A stretch of 14,087 nucleotides of DNA. Origin: JALQUL01 sp964556425 (GTDB lineage Bacteria > Pseudomonadota > Gammaproteobacteria > Burkholderiales > Burkholderiaceae_C). The notes below the pieces were generated by a model. It was not told where the DNA came from. It did not search any database and worked only from the letters and a program-made list of their open reading frames with translations. The stretch's first letter is position 1; the number at the start of each line of letters is the position of its first letter. The position numbers and the translations under genes were made by a program. The DNA lies in NCBI GenBank assembly GCA_964556425.1, contig CAZKWC010000073.1:1-14087 (forward strand), given 5' to 3'. Below, one piece after another: positions 1-7,454 of the stretch.

Positions 1-259
1 GTGCGTTAGCCTCATCTAACTCGCAGCCTTGCGGGAATCTGAAGCTGGCACTTTGCCCTCGTTTTTTAAACCTTGGAAATTTGGTGAACAGTCTCAAGGG
101 TGTCTCAAGTCGAATGATTCGTCAAAAAAATACCCAAGCATTGCAAAAAAACTGTGGGGTGGCGCGTTGTGGTCTCCTAGCTATTTCGCCGGCAGTTGTG
201 GTGGAGCACCTATCGCCGTCATTCGTCAATACATAGAACAGCAACAAACACCGCACTGA
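1..259 (+). pseudogene. tnpA: IS200/IS605-type Y1 transposase (TnpA), 3' remnant with frameshift
   Basis: This is the C-terminal part of the small HUH/Y1 transposase of IS200/IS605 elements, which moves single-stranded element DNA. Reading the frame that includes position 84 gives LVNSLKGVSSRMIRQ. After an A7 run (124-130) the match continues in another frame as KKYPSIAKKLWGGALWSPSY, then FAGSCGGAP and RQYIEQQ, ending at TGA 257-259. Both pieces are typical of this family, and one extra A would join them, so a one-base deletion in the A run explains the break. Upstream of LVNSLKG the frame is open back to about position 3. About 15 residues before LVNSLKG it reads NLKLAL where the family has the His-x-His metal motif (HVHLLV), so the motif may be lost; that alignment is inference. 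The catalytic Tyr region should lie near RQYIEQ. The 5' part is outside the window or gone. The element is very unlikely to be active. Confidence 0.82.
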
Positions 260-356
260 TTGACAACCCATGGGCCTGCTTTGCAGTCCTGCGCTTACAT
301 CCCCGCCCTGAAGAGAGAGGTTTTACGCGCTAGCCGATAAAAAATAGGCGGCTAGT
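260..356 (+). mobile_element. Decayed right end of the IS200/IS605 element
   Basis: Directly after the tnpA stop is a segment (about 291-330) resembling the subterminal right-end hairpin of these elements: CTTACATCCCCGCCCTGAAG followed by AGAGAGGTTTTAC. The two arms (CCCCGCCC and GAGAGAGG) now pair at only about five of eight positions, so the hairpin has decayed. It is flanked by GCGC at 291-294 and 327-330. A second inverted repeat follows: CTAGCCG at 330-336 and CGGCTAG at 349-355. The exact cleavage point cannot be fixed from this sequence. Confidence 0.55.
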
Positions 357-411
357 AAAACCATATGTAAGTCTTTGATAAAGCATTCAGTAGTGCAGAC
401 TCTTTCTACCC

Positions 412-448
412 TTTGAGAACCCACAGAATTAACTATGGGTGTCCCAAA
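412..448. repeat. Imperfect 15-bp hairpin downstream of prpE
   Basis: The left arm 412-426 (TTTGAGAACCCACAG) pairs with the right arm 433-448 (CTATGGGTGTCCCAAA) around the loop AATTAA. There are two mismatches and one bulged G. It lies about 65 bp past the prpE stop and between that gene and the IS remnant. No T-run follows on the minus strand. On the plus strand a T7 run comes only about 20 bases later. It could act as an RNA 3'-end structure for prpE or be an old element end; neither is proven. Confidence 0.4.
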
Positions 449-512
449 CTGTAAAATGCTTGATTTAAGTTTTTTTGTATAACTACTCTCTCAATTAATA
501 ACTGAATGTACG

Positions 513-2426
513 TTATTTGGCATCAACCAGGGTTTTAATTTGTGCCAAGGCACTAGGATCTTCCATTGTGGTTAAGTCGCCTGGGTCACGTCCTTCACAT
601 ACAGCCTGAATAGCACGACGTAACAATTTACCACTCCGTGTTTTGGGTAGTGCATTAACAAAACGTACTCGAGCAGGCCTTGCAACCGCTCCTAATTGAG
701 TGTCAACCACCTTCATAACTTCGGCTTCAAGTTTAGCAATGGCTTCTGGACTGGTTAAGCCACTGGTATCTTTAGCAATTGCAAATGCCATGGCTACTTG
801 ACCTTTTAAAGTATCTGCCACACCCACTACCGCTACTTCCGCCACATTCGGATGGCTAGAAATACTTTCCTCAATTTCACGAGTGCCTAGTCGATGACCT
901 GCTACATTAATCACATCATCAGTTCTGCCCAAAATGAAGAAATAGCCATCTTCATCTTTAATACCCCAATCGAAGGTAGAGTAAACCATCTTGCCAGGAA
1001 TACTTGTCCAGTAGGTATTAACAAAACGAGCATCATCTTGCCAAACGGTTTGCATACATCCAGGTGGCAATGGACCTTCAATGGCTACTACCCCTTTTTG
1101 ATTAGCACCATGCAATTCTTCGCCTGTATTTTCATCAAATAATTTGACGTTGTAGCCGTACATCGCAATACCAGGGCTACCAAACTTGCTTGGTTTTTTC
1201 TCTACGCCATTGGCAATGGTTAAAATAGGCCAGCCTGTTTCGGTTTGCCAGTAGTTATCAATAATAGGTACATTTAAACCCTCGCTAATCCATTTAGCGG
1301 TAGTTTCATCAAGGGGTTCACCCGCTAAATACAAAGCCTTTAGACTGCTCTTGTCATATTTTGTTAAATAAGCAGGGTCTTGTTTACGCAAAACACGTAC
1401 GGCAGTAGGCGCAGAGAACATACGTGTGACATTGTATTTTTCGACTAATTGCCACCAAATTCCTGGGTTTTCTTCGCCTTGCAAGCCTCTTGTTGGTAAA
1501 CCTTCATACATGATGGTAGCCATACCTGCAATTAAGGGACCGTAAACAATATAACTATGACCAACTACCCAGCCAATATCACTGGTGGAGAAGTAAGTTT
1601 CGCCAGGAACCGCCTCAAAAATATGCTGCATACTGGCTGCCAAAGCAACTAAATAACCACCAGTGTCACGCTGTACACCTTTGGGTTTACCTGTAGTACC
1701 ACTGGTATAAAGTGTATAACTTGGGTGTGTGGATTCTAGCCATTCACACTCTACTTTGGCATTAAGAAACTTTTCTCTTAAAACCGAATAATCAAAGTCA
1801 CGACCTTCTTGTAAATTGAGGGGTGCAAGACCACGATTAATCATTAAAACAGCAGTCGGTTGATGATTGGCCAACTTTAATGCTTCATCTAACAAAGGTT
1901 TATAGGGCACTACTTTGCCGCCACGTGAGCCAGCATCTGCACTGACCACTACAGTTGGGGTGGAATCATCAATTCTGGAGGCTAATGAACCAGATGCAAA
2001 GCCGCCAAACACAACGCTATGCAATGCACCAATACGTGTACAAGCCAACATTGCAAAGGCCGCTTCTGCAATCATTGGCATATAAATTAAAACACGATCG
2101 CCCTTTTTAACACCTAATGACAACAATGAAGCAGACATACGCTGTACTTCAGAGTGCAGGTCAGCAAAAGTGTGTACAACTTCTTTACCTGTCTCGGTAG
2201 AAACTTCAATAATGGCTGCTTGATTAGCGCGTTTTTCGAGATGCCTATCAATGGCGTTATAACAAAGATTGGTGGTACCACCAACAAACCATTTAGCAAA
2301 TGGCGGGTTGGAGTAATCACAAATTTGTACAGGAGAATCTTTCCAATCGACTAATAATGATTGTTCTTGCCAAAAAACATCGGGTTGTTGCAAGGATTTT
2401 TGATAAAAATCAGTGTATTGGGTCAT
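513..2426 (-). CDS. prpE: Propionyl-CoA synthetase (acetyl-CoA synthetase-like, ANL superfamily)
   Basis: A cytoplasmic enzyme that activates propionate (acetate more weakly) to the acyl-CoA through an acyl-adenylate, the entry step of propionate catabolism. The 637-residue product is close to the usual PrpE length. Visible motifs: N-terminal acyl-CoA synthetase segment (YTDFYQKSL, DVFW), the P-loop-like YTSGTTGKPKG (about 240-250) followed by the PrpE-typical VQRDTGGY, NYWQTETGWP (392-400), GRTDDVINVAGHR (500-512), and a C-terminal TRSGKLLRR whose Lys600 is the conserved catalytic and acylation-regulated lysine. The tail GRDPGDLTTMEDP also matches PrpE. An upstream in-frame start at 2519 would add 31 residues that do not look like the family. 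The ATG at 2426 is preferred because GGAGA (2433-2437) lies 6 bases before it and MTQYTDFY fits the normal N-terminus. No prpBCD or prpR is adjacent. Acetyl-CoA synthetase is the alternative reading, but the motif details favour PrpE. Confidence 0.93.
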   Translation of the reverse strand: MTQYTDFYQKSLQQPDVFWQEQSLLVDWKDSPVQICDYSNPPFAKWFVGGTTNLCYNAIDRHLEKRANQAAIIEVSTETGKEVVHTFADLHSEVQRMSASLLSLGVKKGDRVLIYMPMIAEAAFAMLACTRIGALHSVVFGGFASGSLASRIDDSTPTVVVSADAGSRGGKVVPYKPLLDEALKLANHQPTAVLMINRGLAPLNLQEGRDFDYSVLREKFLNAKVECEWLESTHPSYTLYTSGTTGKPKGVQRDTGGYLVALAASMQHIFEAVPGETYFSTSDIGWVVGHSYIVYGPLIAGMATIMYEGLPTRGLQGEENPGIWWQLVEKYNVTRMFSAPTAVRVLRKQDPAYLTKYDKSSLKALYLAGEPLDETTAKWISEGLNVPIIDNYWQTETGWPILTIANGVEKKPSKFGSPGIAMYGYNVKLFDENTGEELHGANQKGVVAIEGPLPPGCMQTVWQDDARFVNTYWTSIPGKMVYSTFDWGIKDEDGYFFILGRTDDVINVAGHRLGTREIEESISSHPNVAEVAVVGVADTLKGQVAMAFAIAKDTSGLTSPEAIAKLEAEVMKVVDTQLGAVARPARVRFVNALPKTRSGKLLRRAIQAVCEGRDPGDLTTMEDPSALAQIKTLVDAK

Positions 2427-2741
2427 GTAAAGTCTCCGGTAAGCAATTTTTTTAAAGCGAAAGCAAATTATCAAATTCAATTGATATTGAAAGAACCCTA
2501 GCATTACTTCTTGGCGCACTACGGCACTATTTGGTATAGCTTATTTTGAAGAGTTTTTTTAAACTCACACCGTATAGATGAGTGCAAAAAATAGCTAAAT
2601 AAGCAAATCCATTAGCTACCATTTGTGCAATTGGCGAGTTTTGCTAAAGGGTCTTTAATAATTTCATAATTATTGATTATTTACTGTCACAGTGCTTACT
2701 TTTTGAGTTTTTAGTCCAATTAGTCGCAACTTTTTTAATGT
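2427..2741. other. Intergenic region upstream of prpE
   Basis: This 315-bp non-coding stretch carries the prpE Shine-Dalgarno. At 2469-2491 there are two overlapping short inverted repeats: TATCAA (2469-2474) with TTGATA (2481-2486), and TTCAAT (2476-2481) with ATTGAA (2486-2491). They sit about 45-65 bp before the prpE start, where an operator could be, but I find no convincing -35/-10 pair to anchor them. At the far end, the palindrome TTTATTTAAATAAA (2741-2754) covers the stop codon of the next gene. There is no clear terminator for the isochorismatase gene and no ORF worth calling. Confidence 0.4.
2433..2437 (-). promoter_or_regulatory. Shine-Dalgarno fixing the prpE start
   Basis: GGAGA on the minus strand, 6 bases before ATG 2426. 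It decides against the 31-residue longer reading from 2519. Confidence 0.75.
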
Positions 2742-3344
2742 TTATTTAAATAAAGCCTGAACTTGCTTAAAAAGTTCGTGTTCTGCACTACCCAACCATT
2801 CAAAAGCCACCATTTCTGCTGTGACTAATTCTGCCCCGGCACCCGCTAAGCGATCATATGCGGCATCGCGACTTCTTTCAGTTCTAGAAGAACACCCATC
2901 TATCACAATCCAAACCTCGAAATCCTCTTCCTCTAATAAAGATAAGGCTGTCTGTAATACACAAATATGGGACTCAACACCCGCAATAACAACAGCTGGA
3001 CGTTGGAGTCCTGGCTCCTTTTTAAGATGCTTTGGAACACTTTTAGCATTCGGTGAGGCTTTTGGCGTACCAATTTCGCGAAGGGTTTCAACTAGTCCTT
3101 CTTCACAAGCATCAAAAAACATTTTGGGTAAAGTGGCTACAAATGGAGCATCAATTGCAGCCACTGTTGGACCTAATTTTTCAGGATTTTGTTCTGTAAC
3201 TATAATGGGCACGCCTAACATGGTCGCTGCTTTAGCAAGCTTATTGACATTGCTTAAAATGAGATCTGACTCAAATATAGCTGGCATTAAACGTTCTTGT
3301 AGATCAATGAGTACGAGTTGCGAAGATTTGGCTGAAAGTAACAT
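2742..3344 (-). CDS. Isochorismatase-family cysteine hydrolase
   Basis: A 200-residue member of the isochorismatase-like (cysteine hydrolase) fold, predicted cytoplasmic. The catalytic triad is visible: Asp14 in VLIDLQERL, Lys74 in TLPKMFFDA, and Cys128 in AGVESHICVLQTAL. The segment VTEQNPEKLGPTV (about 49-61) resembles the ISOC1/ISOC2 and YcaC-like branch rather than true isochorismatases or nicotinamidases, so the substrate is unknown. Residues about 91-116 (GTPKASPNAKSVPKHLKKEP) form a basic loop between the Lys and Cys segments that seems longer than in the short family members. The start must lie before VLIDLQ, and ATG 3344 is the only good choice. No Shine-Dalgarno is visible in front of it. 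A perfect 7-1-7 inverted repeat lies 28-42 bp upstream and may be an operator. It is on the same strand as prpE but 315 bp away, so probably separately expressed. Confidence 0.88.
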   Translation of the reverse strand: MLLSAKSSQLVLIDLQERLMPAIFESDLILSNVNKLAKAATMLGVPIIVTEQNPEKLGPTVAAIDAPFVATLPKMFFDACEEGLVETLREIGTPKASPNAKSVPKHLKKEPGLQRPAVVIAGVESHICVLQTALSLLEEEDFEVWIVIDGCSSRTERSRDAAYDRLAGAGAELVTAEMVAFEWLGSAEHELFKQVQALFK

Positions 3345-3371
3345 AGTAATTAATAATAGGGTAAATAAGGC

Positions 3372-3386
3372 AACGAAATTTTCGTT
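3372..3386. promoter_or_regulatory. Perfect inverted repeat upstream of the isochorismatase gene
   Basis: AACGAAA (3372-3378) and TTTCGTT (3380-3386) are exact reverse complements around a single T. The repeat lies 28-42 bp before ATG 3344, close to where RNA polymerase would bind, so it is a reasonable repressor or activator site. The regulator is unknown. Confidence 0.4.
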
Positions 3387-3817
3387 CAGAAAGAGCTAGC
3401 ATAATTCAACCCAGCCAACTTTGAACAATCCTTAACGTGAATATCAGTTGTTTTTAGCTTTCAATGTTGATTCTAGAGGAAAATAACACTTGAAAAGTGA
3501 TGAATGGTCTTGCAGTTAAACTCAATACAAGCTGGCCTCGTATAGATTGGACGGTTGTGCGAATTTTGCCTAGTCATAGGTTTTAGAAAAGTCAAAAAAA
3601 CACGGATATATGACAACCAAGTCAGTCTTACTAAAAGGTCTCAAACTTTTATAAGTTCTCTTTTTGTGTAGCGCATTAACACATCACCCATGTGGGCATT
3701 TGAACGCTAATCATTTTGGTTGCCCTTCACTAATGAGTTTGCCTTTCCGACTCCAAAACCCCACTAGGCTAACTAGAACATTAATCATTACAACCCAATT
3801 AACCCGCAACAAGCTAT

Positions 3818-3831
3818 TCAATCTAGATTGA
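3818..3831. repeat. 14-bp perfect palindrome
   Basis: TCAATCTAGATTGA is its own reverse complement. It is non-coding, about 360 bp before the nlpC start and 475 bp before the isochorismatase start, so it is not an obvious proximal operator for either gene. Confidence 0.35.
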
Positions 3832-3893
3832 TGAAATGCTAAGTCATTATTTGTGACAGACTTTGCAATTTTTTACATATAAAGCCCCATTTC

Positions 3894-3915
3894 GTTTATT
3901 TTATTCAAAATAAAC
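3894..3915. repeat. Perfect 9-bp stem, 4-base loop hairpin
   Basis: GTTTATTTT (3894-3902) and AAAATAAAC (3907-3915) pair fully around ATTC, and CCA (3887-3889) with TGG (3916-3918) could extend it after a bulge. It is AT-rich and lacks a T-run, so it is not a classical terminator. It could be a protein-binding dyad or part of an unannotated transcript. Confidence 0.4.
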
Positions 3916-4155
3916 TGGTACATTAAAATTTAGTATTAAAATCAATCGTTTAATAGTCATTTCTGAATCGACAAAAGTGTAACAAATCAAAAATTTTTAA
4001 TTGATTTATTAATAATAAATGTTAATTTAGAACTTCAGCTTTGATTTTAACTTAATCGTCAAATAAACGTTATAAACTTCCATTAATCGATCACTTTAAA
4101 TAAGTTTTTTCTTTGTTAAAAAATATTGCTAATACTTTCAAATTGACCAATTCGA

Positions 4156-4184
4156 TTGACACTCACTCCCACAATTAGTACTAT
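4156..4184 (+). promoter_or_regulatory. Sigma70-type promoter of the nlpC gene, predicted leaderless
   Basis: TTGACA (4156-4161), a 17-base spacer, and TACTAT (4179-4184) form a near-consensus promoter. Six bases (AAGAGC) separate the -10 box from ATG at 4191, so the normal +1 position falls on the A of the start codon. The purines AAGAG are only one base from ATG and too close to be a useful Shine-Dalgarno. Confidence 0.7.
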
Positions 4185-4190
4185 AAGAGC

Positions 4191-4937
4191 ATGAAATTAA
4201 ATCTCAATTTAAAACTACGTCAAATCACTTTATCGATTACTATTTATAGTAGCGTAAGTATGCTTGCGTGCTTTGGTTCTATTGCCAATGCAGCTCCATC
4301 AGGCACTGAAACCAACTCAATTCAAACCACTAATATTAATGGCTCAAGCGCTTTAACCAATAGTTTGAATTCAGCAATTGCAATCGCAAATGCGAATGCG
4401 AATCAGTCATCGAATAACACGGTTAATACCAACAATACCAACAGCAATAACTCAAGTTCATCCATCAATAATGGTGCGATTAATTTTGTAACCAACTTTA
4501 CTACCCAACTTGATAAAGCAAGTCAAGCTGTTTCAGATACCGCCAATGGTTTAGTTAGTACAGCATTTGGATTTTTAGGTGTACCTTACAAATTCGGTGG
4601 TACCGACACTGAAACTGGCATTGACTGCAGTGCATTGGTAATGCTTATTTACAAAGAATCATTGGGTATGGTACTACCACGTACCGCTGCCGAGCAAGCT
4701 AAGGCATCCCAATCGATTGATGAAAAAGACATGAAACCCGGCGATTTAGTGTTTTATAACACGATGAAAAGAACCTTTAGTCATGTGGGTATTTATATTG
4801 GTGACGGCAAGTTTATTCATGCCCCGCGAACAGGTGCACTTGTTCGCGTAGAAGAAATGGATCAAACCTATTGGAAAAAACGTTTTGATGGTGCTCGCAG
4901 AGTTATAGCCCAAAGTCCTAGTATTAAAGCTCAATAA
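4191..4937 (+). CDS. Secreted NlpC/P60 family peptidoglycan endopeptidase
   Basis: A 248-residue cell-wall hydrolase, predicted to cut stem peptides of peptidoglycan in the periplasm. Residues 1-34 form a signal peptide (basic start KLNLNLKLR, hydrophobic ITLSITIYSSVSML, cleavage after IANA). MLAC at 24-27 is a weak lipobox, so a lipoprotein is a less likely alternative. Residues about 38-95 are a low-complexity Asn/Ser/Thr linker. The NlpC/P60 domain spans about 120-240 with Tyr133 in GVPYKFGG, catalytic Cys146 in GIDCSALV, His198 in FSHVGIYIG and His210 in FIHAPRTG. All catalytic residues are present. The start is supported by the signal peptide and promoter; an internal Met24 would lose the basic n-region. 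It is convergent with the lysR gene, 71 bp apart. Confidence 0.93.
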   Translation: MKLNLNLKLRQITLSITIYSSVSMLACFGSIANAAPSGTETNSIQTTNINGSSALTNSLNSAIAIANANANQSSNNTVNTNNTNSNNSSSSINNGAINFVTNFTTQLDKASQAVSDTANGLVSTAFGFLGVPYKFGGTDTETGIDCSALVMLIYKESLGMVLPRTAAEQAKASQSIDEKDMKPGDLVFYNTMKRTFSHVGIYIGDGKFIHAPRTGALVRVEEMDQTYWKKRFDGARRVIAQSPSIKAQ

Positions 4938-4985
4938 GCTGAATTCAGACGGCAACTTATCTTTGCTTTATCGGCTGACAATTAG

Positions 4986-4999
4986 GCTTATTTTTAAGC
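4986..4999. terminator. Weak hairpin between convergent nlpC and lysR genes
   Basis: GCTTA (4986-4990) and TAAGC (4995-4999) pair around TTTT, followed on the plus strand by a T5 run a few bases later. The stem is only 5 bp and AT-rich, so it may end nlpC transcription only weakly. The palindrome CTGAATTCAG (4939-4948) lies directly after the nlpC stop. Confidence 0.3.
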
Positions 5000-5008
5000 A
5001 TACAGTTT

Positions 5009-5908
5009 TTAATCTTTTAATGACTGAATCAACCAGTTTCTTAGTTGCATAGCGGCACTTTGATTTTGCGGATTTTCATTTTTTTTCCGATCTGGGTTAA
5101 TTAACCAATACCCGTAGGGCCCCCTCATTTCTCTTGTATCTACCTGAATTAATTGTTGATTGTGTAATTCATTTTCAATCATTACTCTGTCAACTAATGC
5201 AATCCCAGCCCCTGCTACTGCCGCATTAATGGCTTGATCTAAGGTGCTAAAAGTGATACCCGCTTGATTAAAATGTTGATTATTTTGCGAGTTAACAAAC
5301 CATTGACGCCAAATTGGTAATAGTGAGCCATCATTATTCAGTAAATGTAATAATGTAAAGTCACTAATTTGAAGAAATGAATTTTTACTCCAAATATTGG
5401 GGCTTGCCACTACCACATGTCGCTCAAGATGCAATAATTCCGATTCACCATGTGGCCATGGTGAATTATTAAAAATGAGGCAACAGTCATATCTTTGTGC
5501 TTGAATATGACTGGTCACAAGATCGGTGGTAATACTCAAATCTAAATGTGGATATTGTTCTTGGAATTGTCTTAATCGAGGAGCTAACCATCTAGACGCA
5601 AAAGTAGTTGGCACATTTACCAATAGCTTTTGCCTTGTCAATGAAGGTTTAATTTGGTTTAAACCATCTTCTAAAATTTTAAAAGCCTGTGACACTGTTT
5701 GAGCTAAGTTTTCCCCTGATTGGGTGAGAACTAACTCATGATGCTGCCTTACAAACAATGCTAAACCAAGACTGTCTTCTAGAGCTTTAATCTGACGACT
5801 CACTGCCCCCTGAGTCACATGCAATTTATTAGCCGCTTTTGTAAAACTTTTTGTTTGGGAAGCAATATAAAATACTCGGAGCGTATTAAGTGGAGGTAAT
5901 CGGGCCAT
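5009..5908 (-). CDS. LysR-type transcriptional regulator, GcvA-like
   Basis: A 299-residue DNA-binding regulator. The N-terminus MARLPPLNTLRVFYIASQTK followed by SFTKAANKLHVTQGAVSRQI is a classic LysR winged helix-turn-helix (HTH about 19-40), and the LPPLNTLRVF opening with VTQGAVSRQIKALE places it near the GcvA group. Residues about 88-295 form the substrate-binding domain; the ligand is unknown. An upstream in-frame GTG (5947) would add 13 non-homologous residues, so ATG 5908 is chosen on family grounds, although no Shine-Dalgarno is visible. The nearest minus-strand gene upstream is the MFS transporter, with a 331-bp gap. LysR regulators often control a neighbouring gene, but usually a divergent one, so a link to the transporter is only a guess. 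Confidence 0.9.
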   Translation of the reverse strand: MARLPPLNTLRVFYIASQTKSFTKAANKLHVTQGAVSRQIKALEDSLGLALFVRQHHELVLTQSGENLAQTVSQAFKILEDGLNQIKPSLTRQKLLVNVPTTFASRWLAPRLRQFQEQYPHLDLSITTDLVTSHIQAQRYDCCLIFNNSPWPHGESELLHLERHVVVASPNIWSKNSFLQISDFTLLHLLNNDGSLLPIWRQWFVNSQNNQHFNQAGITFSTLDQAINAAVAGAGIALVDRVMIENELHNQQLIQVDTREMRGPYGYWLINPDRKKNENPQNQSAAMQLRNWLIQSLKD

Positions 5909-6239
5909 TTTTTGAATTAATAGAATCACTAATCGCAACTGTAACACTAAAAAACTAAATCTTGATGTTTTAAACCTTCAGCTCGCTAGCGAAGATGCTT
6001 GGCCAGTTTATACCCTATTGCCAATCATGGGGAGGGAAAAACAAGTACTGAGAAATAGGTTACAAATGATTGTTATGTTATCTGTAGCATAACTCAAGCC
6101 AAACAGTCTTGGTACGAATAATTAAAAGAGACTAGGTGGATTTTTGAACACTAAAGTCATTGCCAAAGATGTAAAGCCGACCAATTAGTTAACCTAAGAT
6201 CCTACCATGAATGCGGGCAAACGATTAACCACAAGCTTA
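5909..6239. other. Intergenic region upstream of lysR
   Basis: This 331-bp non-coding stretch contains a dyad at 6072-6093: GTTATG and CATAAC with further matching bases inside (8 of 9 pairs). It is a candidate LysR autoregulatory site, although it does not have the classical T-N11-A spacing. The palindrome CGCTAGCG is at 5984-5991. No clear terminator follows the MFS stop. Confidence 0.35.
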
Positions 6240-7427
6240 TTACGTCTCCGATTGAAATTTATATACCGCAAATAATCCAAAAAACCCGGTAATAACAAAC
6301 AATGCTGTTACACCAATTTGAGGCGATAAATCTAGAAAAATTCCACCTAAAAATGGGGCTAAAACTCCACCAGTCGTATAGGCCAAAACCAACACTGCAG
6401 TGGCATTAATTAATTCATTTCCACGCGTACTTGAACCAACGTTAATCATGGAAAGTGTGTAAAGGCATCCCCCAACACCACCCCATAAAAAAGCAATTAG
6501 ATAAGAAGCATTAGCCCAATAAAAAATAATCGGTAGAAGGCAACTTAGAGCAGCGTTTAAAATCGCACACCATTTGAGTAGTATCCACCTCGTATGTGCA
6601 ACTGAATGATTATGAGTTTCTGCCCTTTGAATCATTTTGTCGGACAATAAACCGACCGGAATCATCATTACTGCACTACCTAAGCCGCTTGCGGCCACCA
6701 ACCATGTAGAACCTACCTCACCTAATTGGATGGATAAGCCCAATAAAGGTAAAAAGGTACTTAGACCGCTTTCAAAAAAACCACCTAACAATCCAGCACA
6801 CATTACTAATGGATGAGCAGCTAAGGCATGTAAAATTCCCCTAATTCCAAATGAGGTGGCTGAGTTTTCGTGATTACCAGGTAAATTGGGAATAAATAAA
6901 GTCGCTAACCAACCAATTAGCATAGTAAAAAAGACAAAATACAAAGCTTGTATTCCGGCCCCTAATATCGCCAACACAGCAGGCCCAATAAAAAAAGTGG
7001 CGCCTACAAGGGTTTCAAAAATACCTATATAGCGCCCTCTTTTTTCGGTGGGAGCTAACTCTGCAATAAGTGATTCAGCCAAAATCCATCTAACACCACC
7101 AGCCATACCGGCTAATAATTCAAGTACAAACCAAATAGGTATTGAGTTGCTTAAAATAACACCAGCCGCAGCCAAACAAGGCATACCTGCCGACAAAATC
7201 ATAGTATTTTTTTTGCCTAGTGTTTTAGTAATCCAGGAGACAAATGGGGTAACCATTAAAATGCCCAACATACCAGTTGCACCAAATACACCCGATATAG
7301 TGTTAGAGACGCCTTGTTGTTTGAGTAAAAACAACAGCAAAGGGCCAAGCATTAATACACCTACTAAAATAAAAAAAGTAGATATAAAAATGCCAAAAAT
7401 TCCTAAGCTCGATGGTTTAATTGTCAT
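6240..7427 (-). CDS. Major facilitator superfamily transporter
   Basis: A 395-residue inner-membrane protein with about 12 hydrophobic segments (first about 8-33, last about 372-390) and a hydrophilic central loop (about 182-198) between the two six-helix halves, as in MFS secondary transporters. A motif-A-like loop, WITKTLGKKNTM (about 65-76), lies between helices 2 and 3, and LAPTEKRGRYIGIF (about 124-137) continues into FIGPAVL, as in many drug or sugar MFS exporters. A second cytoplasmic loop, LSDKMIQRAETHNH (about 261-274), lies between the repeats of the C half. The substrate cannot be assigned. ATG 7427 gives a normal MFS N-terminus; no Shine-Dalgarno is visible. Upstream, GTTCTA (7455-7460) and TAGAAC (7468-7473) form a dyad that may regulate it. 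Confidence 0.85.
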   Translation of the reverse strand: MTIKPSSLGIFGIFISTFFILVGVLMLGPLLLFLLKQQGVSNTISGVFGATGMLGILMVTPFVSWITKTLGKKNTMILSAGMPCLAAAGVILSNSIPIWFVLELLAGMAGGVRWILAESLIAELAPTEKRGRYIGIFETLVGATFFIGPAVLAILGAGIQALYFVFFTMLIGWLATLFIPNLPGNHENSATSFGIRGILHALAAHPLVMCAGLLGGFFESGLSTFLPLLGLSIQLGEVGSTWLVAASGLGSAVMMIPVGLLSDKMIQRAETHNHSVAHTRWILLKWCAILNAALSCLLPIIFYWANASYLIAFLWGGVGGCLYTLSMINVGSSTRGNELINATAVLVLAYTTGGVLAPFLGGIFLDLSPQIGVTALFVITGFFGLFAVYKFQSET

Positions 7428-7454
7428 ACAAAAAGTGATTCAATATAAAAAAGT

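Larger units (their letters stand above)
3345..4190. other. 846-bp non-coding region with several palindromes
   Basis: No convincing gene in either direction. It separates the minus-strand isochorismatase gene from the plus-strand nlpC gene and becomes strongly AT-rich from about 3850. It holds three perfect inverted repeats (3372-3386, 3818-3831, 3894-3915), annotated separately, and the nlpC promoter at its right end. The best small ORF (3500-3586, 28 codons) has a purine-rich site too far upstream and no recognisable product. No tRNA-like cloverleaf was seen. Its length is unusual beside the other, shorter gaps, so a small RNA or a decayed gene is possible but not shown. Confidence 0.5.

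Noticed and set aside
2427..2519. Longer prpE start at 2519
   Set aside because: The extra 31 residues do not resemble PrpE, and ATG 2426 has a good Shine-Dalgarno.
2821..3399. 192-codon plus-strand open frame
   Set aside because: It is antisense to the isochorismatase gene, whose catalytic motifs are intact. The translated product has no recognisable domain and no ribosome-binding site.
3500..3586. 28-codon plus-strand ORF
   Set aside because: The AGAGGA site is about 19 bases away, too far to serve it, and the peptide resembles nothing known.
4263..4275. Lipobox MLAC in the NlpC/P60 signal peptide
   Set aside because: Met at -3 is a poor lipobox residue, and a good signal peptidase I site (ANA before APS) follows. 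Kept as a minor alternative only.
5909..5947. GTG start adding 13 residues to the LysR protein
   Set aside because: Family members begin at the equivalent of MARLPPLNTLR, and no ribosome-binding site supports the longer form.
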